This document shows positions 58,962-64,000 of a stretch of 64,000 nucleotides of DNA, piece after piece; within the stretch, counting starts at the first letter, position 1; each line of letters begins with the position of its first letter. The stretch covers positions 62,001-126,000 of the forward strand of contig NZ_LMDA01000022.1 of the NCBI RefSeq assembly GCF_001424985.1, read 5' to 3'. The notes under the pieces are model-generated. The model worked only from the letters and a program-made list of their open reading frames with translations. It made no database searches and was not told the origin of the DNA. Source of the DNA: Rhizobium sp. Root1212. GTDB lineage: Bacteria; Pseudomonadota; Alphaproteobacteria; Rhizobiales; Rhizobiaceae. The position numbers and the translations under genes were made by a program.

Positions 58962-59768
58962 ATGGCATTGTCGATCGCGACCTGGAACATCAACTCCGTG
59001 CGGCTGCGCATGCCGCTGGTCGAACATCTCCTGAAAACCTGGGCGCCCGATATCCTCTGCCTGCAGGAAACCAAGTGTCCGAACGACCAGTTTCCCTCCT
59101 CGCCGCTGAAGGCGCTCGGCTACAAGCACATCGCCATGCACGGCCAGAAGGGCTATCACGGCGTCGCCACCATCTCCCGCCTGCCGCTGCATGAACTCGT
59201 CGACCGGCGCGACTATTGCGGCGTCGGCGATGCCCGCCATCTCTCCGTGGTGTTCGAGAAGGGGGAGAAGAAAATCCGCCTGCACAATTTTTATGTCCCC
59301 GCTGGCGGCGACGAGCCGGATCGCAGCATCAATCCGAAATTCGGCCACAAGCTGGATTTCATCGAGGAAATGAAGCTGCTGCATGCCGAAAGCGAAGCCG
59401 GTATTTCCTCCGTGCTCGTCGGCGATCTCAACATCGCCCCTCTTGAGCACGACGTCTGGTCGCACAAGCAGCTGCTGAAGATCGTCAGCCACACGCCGAT
59501 CGAGACCGAAGGCCTGACAGCCGTACAGACCGGCGGCGCCTGGGTCGATCTCATGCGCCAGCACACGCCCTCGCCGGAAAAGCTCTATACGTGGTGGAGC
59601 TACCGCGCCAAGGACTGGGAAGCCGCCGACCGCGGCCGTCGCCTCGACCACGTCTGGTCGTCGGCCGATCTTTCCCCGCATCTGGCCAGGATCGAAATTC
59701 TCAAGGAAGCGCGCGGCTGGGAGCGTCCCTCCGACCACGTTCCGGTCATCGCCCACTTCGATCTGTGA
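58962..59768 (+). CDS. xthA: Exodeoxyribonuclease III
   Basis: 268 residues from MALSIATWNINSVRLR. AP endonuclease/3'-exonuclease for base-excision repair. LCLQETKCPNDQFP (metal Glu), VGDLNIAP (Asp-Asn) and the final SDHVPVIAHF (Asp-His) are the catalytic motifs. Its stop codon is immediately followed by the stop of the converging cyclic-nucleotide-binding gene, with no spacer and no terminator between them. Confidence 0.94.
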   Translation: MALSIATWNINSVRLRMPLVEHLLKTWAPDILCLQETKCPNDQFPSSPLKALGYKHIAMHGQKGYHGVATISRLPLHELVDRRDYCGVGDARHLSVVFEKGEKKIRLHNFYVPAGGDEPDRSINPKFGHKLDFIEEMKLLHAESEAGISSVLVGDLNIAPLEHDVWSHKQLLKIVSHTPIETEGLTAVQTGGAWVDLMRQHTPSPEKLYTWWSYRAKDWEAADRGRRLDHVWSSADLSPHLARIEILKEARGWERPSDHVPVIAHFDL

Positions 59769-60224
59769 TCAGACGAACTTCGGCGCCAAAAGCTCCATCT
59801 TGCGGATCATCGACTGCAGGCTTTCGCGGATGCGACCCTCGACGATCGCGGCAACATCCGGATATTCCTCCAGCATGCGGCGAAACAGCGGGCGGTTGAT
59901 GCGGATGACCTCGCTGTCTTCCTCCGCCGTCGCCGTGAACTTGCGCTCGACCAGCGAGATCATCGCCAGCTCGGACAAGAGTGTGCCGGTGCCGACCGTG
60001 TCGAAAATCGCGGACGAGCCGTCGACCAGCGTGCGGGAAAGGGAAAATGTACCGTTTGCGATGGCAAAGGCGCAATCGGCCGGCGCGCCCTCGCGAAACA
60101 GCTGCTGGCCGCGGCTGAGGCGGCGGCGTTCGGCACCGAAGGCGATCAGGCGCAGCTTGTCGTCGTCGATCTCCGCAAACAGCGGCACGCGGGACAGGAG
60201 CGCGATGTCGTCATTCAGCGCCAC
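59769..60224 (-). CDS. Stand-alone cyclic-nucleotide-binding-domain protein
   Basis: 151 residues, one CNB domain without a DNA-binding helix-turn-helix, so it is not a Crp/Fnr regulator. LSRVPLFAEIDDDKLRLIAFGAE is the family N-terminus. The phosphate-binding cassette area reads LLSELAMISLVERKFTATA, where the usual Gly-Glu-Leu and Arg-Thr/Ser-Ala are altered, so nucleotide binding is uncertain. Brucella relatives are annotated as a cAMP-dependent kinase regulatory subunit beside the OtpR/CenR regulator. The same pairing occurs here, 15 bases downstream of the response regulator gene. Confidence 0.85.
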   Translation of the reverse strand: MALNDDIALLSRVPLFAEIDDDKLRLIAFGAERRRLSRGQQLFREGAPADCAFAIANGTFSLSRTLVDGSSAIFDTVGTGTLLSELAMISLVERKFTATAEEDSEVIRINRPLFRRMLEEYPDVAAIVEGRIRESLQSMIRKMELLAPKFV

Positions 60225-60239
60225 GGGCTGGTCCTCAGG

Positions 60240-60923
60240 TTACGGCACGATCTTGTAGCCGCCATTCTCTGTCACCAAAATCTCCGCATTGGAAGGGTCG
60301 CGTTCGATTTTCTGGCGCAGGCGATACACGTGGGTTTCGAGCGTGTGGGTGGTAACGCCGGAATTGTAGCCCCAGACCTCTTCGAGCAGCACGTCGCGGG
60401 TCACAACCTTCTGGTCGGCGCGGTAGAGATAGCGGATGATCGCCGCTTCCTTTTCCGTGAGGCGGATTTTCTGGCCGTTCTCGAGGGTCAGCAGCTTCTG
60501 GCCCGGCTTGAAGGTGTAGGGGCCGACGGTGAAGGTCGCATCCTCGCTCTGCTCGTGCTGGCGCAATTGCGCCCGGATACGGGCGAGCAGCACGGCGAAA
60601 CGGAAGGGCTTGGTCACATAATCATTGGCGCCAGCCTCAAGACCCAGAATCGTGTCGCTGTCGGTATCGTGGCCGGTGAGCATGATGATCGGCGACTTGA
60701 AGCCGCCCTTGCGCAACAGCTTCACCGCCTCGCGGCCGTCCATATCCGGCAGGCCGACATCCATGATCAAGAGCGCGACGGGCTGGCTGCGCGCCGTCTG
60801 CATGCCCTTGGAGGCATTGGCTTCCTGCAGGATGGTGAACTCGTCATAGAGGGAAAGCTGTTCGACCAGCGTCTCGCGCAGGTCGTTGTCATCATCGACG
60901 AGAAGAATGGTACGGGCCGACAT
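60240..60923 (-). CDS. OmpR-family response regulator, CenR/OtpR-like
   Basis: 227 residues. The receiver domain has the acidic cluster LVDDDND, phospho-acceptor Asp55 in LIMDVGLPDMDG and Lys in YVTKPFR. The C-terminal winged helix reads LTEKEAAIIRYLYRADQ and THTLETHVYRLRQKIE. No histidine kinase is adjacent, so it is an orphan locally. Similarity in wording and the neighbouring CNB gene fit Brucella OtpR, later named CenR, an envelope regulator. This is an assignment by context, not proof. Confidence 0.85.
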   Translation of the reverse strand: MSARTILLVDDDNDLRETLVEQLSLYDEFTILQEANASKGMQTARSQPVALLIMDVGLPDMDGREAVKLLRKGGFKSPIIMLTGHDTDSDTILGLEAGANDYVTKPFRFAVLLARIRAQLRQHEQSEDATFTVGPYTFKPGQKLLTLENGQKIRLTEKEAAIIRYLYRADQKVVTRDVLLEEVWGYNSGVTTHTLETHVYRLRQKIERDPSNAEILVTENGGYKIVP

Positions 60924-61002
60924 GCCGATGCTCCTGTTACTTCCGGTCTGAAATTAGCTCACTCAGCGGTTTTAGCAAGCGAGGCGGCTTCACCCGTTTG
61001 TT

Positions 61003-61016
61003 ACGTCATGTGACGT
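61003..61016. promoter_or_regulatory. 14-bp palindrome between the response regulator and the YkuD gene
   Basis: ACGTCA-TG-TGACGT, 80 bases upstream of the regulator start and 40 bases before the YkuD-protein start. It is a candidate operator for autoregulation. The consensus is unknown to me. Confidence 0.45.
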
Positions 61017-61056
61017 GCTATGGTCAGCTTTGCCATCACGGGCAAGGCAAAAATCT

Positions 61057-61620
61057 GTGAGTAAAATGCGCGCCAAGACGACCCCTCCCCCGCAACCCCT
61101 CAGAACCATCACCGTCCGGCGCAAACCCAGTGACCCGACCCGCGCTCTCCTGACCTTCGCCGGCCGCACCGAGGAAGCGGCCCTCGGCCGTAGCGGAATC
61201 AGCTCCAGAAAGCGCGAGGGCGACGGCGCAACGCCGATCGCCGCCATGCGGCTTGTCGGCGGCTATCTCAGGCACGACAAGGGCGTCGTCCGGCCGCAGA
61301 CGCGACTGCCGCTGCGGTTCACGCCGTCAAACCTGCTTTGGTGCGACGAACCGAGCCATGCCCTCTACAACCGGCCTGTGGCCGCACCCTTCAAGCCGAG
61401 CCATGAGACGATGCGACGCGACGACGGGCTCTACGATGTCTGCATCGTCATGGACTGGAATTTGCGGACCCGGAAACGCTTGGGCGGCTCCGCCATCTTC
61501 TTTCACATCGCCAAGCCCGGCTATCCGCCGACGGAAGGCTGCGTCGCGATCAGCCTGCCGGCGATGAAGCGGCTGATGCCCTTTATTGGCCGCGATACGG
61601 TGTTGCGCGTACTGGCCTAG
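61057..61620 (+). CDS. YkuD-type L,D-transpeptidase-family protein
   Basis: 187 residues from a GTG (VSKMRAKTTPP) with AAGG 9 bases upstream. An ATG at 61066 and a GTG at 61015 are alternatives. The catalytic motif FFHIAKPGYPPTEGCVAIS contains the His and the Cys of the YkuD family. There is no clear signal peptide, and the Arg-rich N-terminus looks cytoplasmic, so a role in peptidoglycan crosslinking is less certain than for exported relatives. It is divergent from the CenR-like regulator. Confidence 0.8.
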   Translation: MSKMRAKTTPPPQPLRTITVRRKPSDPTRALLTFAGRTEEAALGRSGISSRKREGDGATPIAAMRLVGGYLRHDKGVVRPQTRLPLRFTPSNLLWCDEPSHALYNRPVAAPFKPSHETMRRDDGLYDVCIVMDWNLRTRKRLGGSAIFFHIAKPGYPPTEGCVAISLPAMKRLMPFIGRDTVLRVLA

Positions 61621-61631
61621 ACAGAAGCAGA

Positions 61632-61654
61632 AAGGGCGCCGATGGCGCCCTTTT
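61632..61654. terminator. Terminator between the YkuD gene and leuC
   Basis: AAGGGCGCC and GGCGCCCTT, 9-bp stem, loop GAT, then TTTT. It serves the rightward YkuD gene and may also help the converging leuC. Confidence 0.85.
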
Positions 61655-61680
61655 CAAATCATGGATGCGATCGAGGCGTC

Positions 61681-63090
61681 CTATTGCCAGTCGCGGATAT
61701 CGACGAAGTGGCCGGAAACGGCAGCAGCCGCAGCCATGGCGGGTGACACCAGATGGGTGCGGCCTTTGAAGCCCTGACGGCCCTCGAAGTTGCGGTTCGA
61801 GGTCGAAGCGCAGCGCTCGCCCGGCTTCAGACGGTCGTCGTTCATGGCAAGGCACATGGAACACCCCGGCTCACGCCAGTCGAAGCCGGCCGCCTTGAAG
61901 ATCACGTCGAGACCTTCGGCTTCTGCTTGCTCCTTTACGAGGCCGGAGCCCGGAACGATCATCGCCGATACAGTCGAGGCAACGGTCTTGCCTTCGACCA
62001 CCTTGGCGACTTCGCGCAGATCCTCGATACGGCCGTTGGTGCAGGAGCCGATGAAGACGCGGTCGATGGCGATATCGGTGATCTTCGTGCCCGGCTTCAG
62101 GCCCATGTAATCGAGCGCGCGCCACTTGGAAGCCCGCTTGTTCTCGTCCTGGATTTCATCCGGGTTCGGAACGATGCCCTGAACCGAGATGACATCTTCC
62201 GGCGAGGAGCCCCAGGAGACGATCGGCGGCAGCTTGGCAGCATCGAGCACGACGACGCGGTCGAAATGAGCGCCTTCGTCGGTGTTGAGCGTCTTCCAGT
62301 AGGAAATCGCCTGCTCCAGCGCTTCGCCCTGCGGGGCGCGCGGCTTGCCCTTGATGTATTCGAAGGTCTTCTCATCCGGCGCGATCAGGCCGGCGCGGGC
62401 GCCGCCTTCGATCGTCATGTTGCAGATGGTCATGCGGCCTTCCATCGACAGCGAGCGGATGGCTTCACCGGCAAACTCGATGACGTGGCCGGTACCGCCG
62501 GCGGTGCCGATCTCGCCGATGATGGCAAGGATGATGTCCTTGGCGGTGACGCCGTCCGGCAGCTGGCCGTCGACACGCACCAGCATGTTCTTGGCCTTCT
62601 TCTGGATCAGCGTCTGGGTCGCCAGAACATGCTCGACTTCCGACGTGCCGATACCATGCGCCAGAGCGCCGAAAGCGCCATGGGTGGAGGTGTGGCTATC
62701 GCCGCAGACGATGGTCATGCCCGGCAGGGTGAAGCCCTGCTCCGGACCGACGATGTGGACGATGCCCTGGCGCTTGTCGCTGGCCGAATAATACTCGACG
62801 CCGAATTCGGCCGCGTTCTGAGCGAGCGCCTCGACCTGGATGCGGCTCTCCTCGTTCTTGATGCCGAGATGGCGATCCGGCGAGGTCGGCACGTTGTGAT
62901 CGACGACGGCAAGCGTCTTCTGCGGCGCGCGCACCTTGCGGCCGGTCATGCGCAGGCCTTCGAACGCCTGCGGGCTCGTCACTTCATGGACGAGGTGGCG
63001 ATCGATGTAGAGAAGACAGGTGCCGTCATCCTGCTGGTTGACGACATGATCGTCCCAGATTTTATCGTAAAGGGTACGCGGTGCGCTCAT
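61681..63090 (-). CDS. leuC: 3-isopropylmalate dehydratase large subunit
   Basis: 469 residues. With LeuD it isomerises 2-isopropylmalate to 3-isopropylmalate in leucine synthesis. [4Fe-4S] ligands lie in [11 protein letters not shown] and in [17 protein letters not shown] near the N-terminus and [12 protein letters not shown] are conserved. No leuD is adjacent in this window. Upstream are a GC hairpin and a short open frame that may be regulatory. Confidence 0.97.
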   Translation of the reverse strand: MSAPRTLYDKIWDDHVVNQQDDGTCLLYIDRHLVHEVTSPQAFEGLRMTGRKVRAPQKTLAVVDHNVPTSPDRHLGIKNEESRIQVEALAQNAAEFGVEYYSASDKRQGIVHIVGPEQGFTLPGMTIVCGDSHTSTHGAFGALAHGIGTSEVEHVLATQTLIQKKAKNMLVRVDGQLPDGVTAKDIILAIIGEIGTAGGTGHVIEFAGEAIRSLSMEGRMTICNMTIEGGARAGLIAPDEKTFEYIKGKPRAPQGEALEQAISYWKTLNTDEGAHFDRVVVLDAAKLPPIVSWGSSPEDVISVQGIVPNPDEIQDENKRASKWRALDYMGLKPGTKITDIAIDRVFIGSCTNGRIEDLREVAKVVEGKTVASTVSAMIVPGSGLVKEQAEAEGLDVIFKAAGFDWREPGCSMCLAMNDDRLKPGERCASTSNRNFEGRQGFKGRTHLVSPAMAAAAAVSGHFVDIRDWQ

Positions 63091-63153
63091 GGCTTTGCAT
63101 CCAATGTGAAGAAGAGATCAGGAAATTGTCCGGGAGGAGGCGCCGGCAGCCGG

Positions 63154-63172
63154 TCGGGTCAAGGCCCGACGG
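63154..63172 (-). repeat. Hairpin in the leuC leader
   Basis: On the minus strand GTCGGG and CCCGAC pair across CCTTGA within this interval, about 65 bases before the leuC ATG. GCCGGCGCC-rich sequence lies just downstream. It may be an attenuator or only a leader fold. Confidence 0.5.
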
Positions 63173-63289
63173 TCAGATAAGTCGGCTGCTGAGAGCGCCG
63201 GAAACGCACGCGAAAAACCGTGCCGGCAGACGCTTGTGGTCCTGCAGCACGACAATATTCTGCGCGTTACATCCGAATTTGGATTCCAT
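63173..63289 (-). other. Possible 38-codon leader ORF ahead of leuC
   Basis: ATG at 63289 to TGA at 63173, ending immediately before the leuC leader hairpin. The product would start MESKFGCNAQ and is not notably Leu-rich (four Leu). There is no good Shine-Dalgarno. Position is the only support for a leader peptide, and chance is quite possible. Confidence 0.2.
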
Positions 63290-63347
63290 GGGGCCGGGAT
63301 ATACCAGTTTTCGTCTTTACCGGCAATATGAACCTTTCGCGGCAGGC

Positions 63348-63965
63348 TCAATAGCTCATCGGCACGCAGGTTCGACGTGGTCCTGAGAAGGGCTGATAGG
63401 TGTTGTCCGAAGCACGGTAGGACCGATACTGCTGCCGGCACCAGCTCGCCGCATCGAAATCTGCTGCCTGCTGCATGTCGGCGGTCAGCGATGCGGATTG
63501 GACGGAACCGGTCTGCAACATATCGACGGTTTCGATCATACCGCCGGCCGCATAGGGCGACTTGCATTTGCGCCGCTGGCCGCCATAGGGCTTATAGGTG
63601 TCGTCCTCGACCCGATAGGACCGGTAACGCGCCATGCACCATTCCAAATGAGCAGTATCGATCGGACCTATATCGGAAGAGGCAATATCGGCGGCCTGCT
63701 CCTCCCGCTTTTGCGATGCGCCCGCCACCGGCGCGACGACGGCGACGGAAACTGTTTCGGAGCCCGCGAATTTCGCCTTGGCCTCGCGCAGCGTTATGTT
63801 TGCGCGATCGAGATAGGTCGGTTCGAAGGTCCAGAGCGGATCGTCGATATGCGCGAATGTATGGGGTTCACCGCTCGTCATGAATGCCGAGACCGCATAG
63901 GTGCCCGACAGGAACAGCAGCGCGGCGAACGCAGTACCTGAAAGAAGCAGCAAAGCGGATTTCAT
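63348..63965 (-). CDS. BA14K-like secreted protein with two tandem repeats
   Basis: 205 residues. The N-terminal hydrophobic helix (about 4-28) is a signal peptide or anchor. Two BA14K-type units follow: WCMARYRSYRVEDDTYKPYG near residues 108-127 and WCRQQYRSYRASDNTYQPF near residues 176-194, each closed by a Cys in RRKC or RRTC. BA14K of Brucella is an immunoreactive lectin-like surface protein. The normal family has one such unit, so this is a duplicated form. Function is unknown. Confidence 0.8.
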   Translation of the reverse strand: MKSALLLLSGTAFAALLFLSGTYAVSAFMTSGEPHTFAHIDDPLWTFEPTYLDRANITLREAKAKFAGSETVSVAVVAPVAGASQKREEQAADIASSDIGPIDTAHLEWCMARYRSYRVEDDTYKPYGGQRRKCKSPYAAGGMIETVDMLQTGSVQSASLTADMQQAADFDAASWCRQQYRSYRASDNTYQPFSGPRRTCVPMSY

Positions 63966-64000
63966 CGTTCATCTCCCGGTCGTCCTTTGGGAAAAGGAAT

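Overview
The window is ordinary-looking, gene-dense chromosomal DNA of an alphaproteobacterium, most likely Rhizobiaceae (Rhizobium/Agrobacterium/Allorhizobium/Ensifer group). The reasons are a short FtsZ2-type protein, an RpoH2-type sigma factor behind an RpoE2/EcfG-type promoter, a RIME-like intergenic mosaic repeat, a SAM-II riboswitch on metA, an Omp19-type lipoprotein, a BA14K-like protein and the order mdh-sucCDAB-lpdA next to sdhCDAB. GC is high and coding density is about 90 percent. I see no insertion sequence, prophage, plasmid replication module, CRISPR array or rRNA operon. The genus cannot be fixed from sequence reading alone.

Layout. 1-3.2 kb: the 3' part of xerC, a GumN/TraB-family protein and ftsZ2. 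3.2-20.9 kb: a respiratory and TCA-cycle block read leftward (lpdA, a four-gene accessory cassette, sucB, sucA, sucD, sucC, mdh, zapE, an Omp19-like lipoprotein, then sdhB/A/D/C). 21-25.3 kb: an Arg/Asp/Asn-rich secreted protein, then a tight leftward operon tsaD-gpsA-YciI-EVE-methyltransferase. 25.3-31.3 kb: rightward hemC-hemD-mitofilin-like gene-hemY, followed by a TerB-like protein and a glutamine amidotransferase. 31.3-36.5 kb: YggT, ppa, a secreted unknown, a GNAT enzyme, rpoH2, a RIME-like repeat and an M48 lipoprotein protease. 36.8-45 kb: thiBPQ under a TPP riboswitch, a divergent MarR/DHA2-exporter pair, thiN and an ABC-F ATPase. 45-51 kb: SAM-II riboswitch and metA, galM, an SDR, tRNA-Gly, a prolyl-tRNA editing protein, a CnoX-like thioredoxin, a Lon-N domain protein and a Trm112-like protein. 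51-64 kb: a UbiH-family hydroxylase, tesB, glnK-amtB, ftsK, lolA, xthA, a cyclic-nucleotide-binding protein with a CenR/OtpR-like regulator, a YkuD protein, leuC and a BA14K-like protein.

Working together, lpdA supplies the E3 subunit to the SucAB 2-oxoglutarate dehydrogenase. SucCD, SDH and Mdh complete the succinyl-CoA to oxaloacetate arm of the TCA cycle. HemC/D/Y, thiamine uptake and phosphorylation, and ammonium sensing and uptake are each locally clustered with readable regulation: TPP and SAM-II riboswitches, a sigma-54-like element before glnK, an RpoE2-type promoter before rpoH2, and three TTAA-N7-TTAA (CtrA-type) boxes, one of them before ftsK. I did not find a convincing wholly new multi-gene system. 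The most interesting leads are regulatory structures (a hairpin enclosing the sucA stop codon, the CtrA-type boxes, an operator-like pair at the MarR/exporter locus, a short ORF and hairpin ahead of leuC) and the mitofilin-like gene inside the heme cluster.
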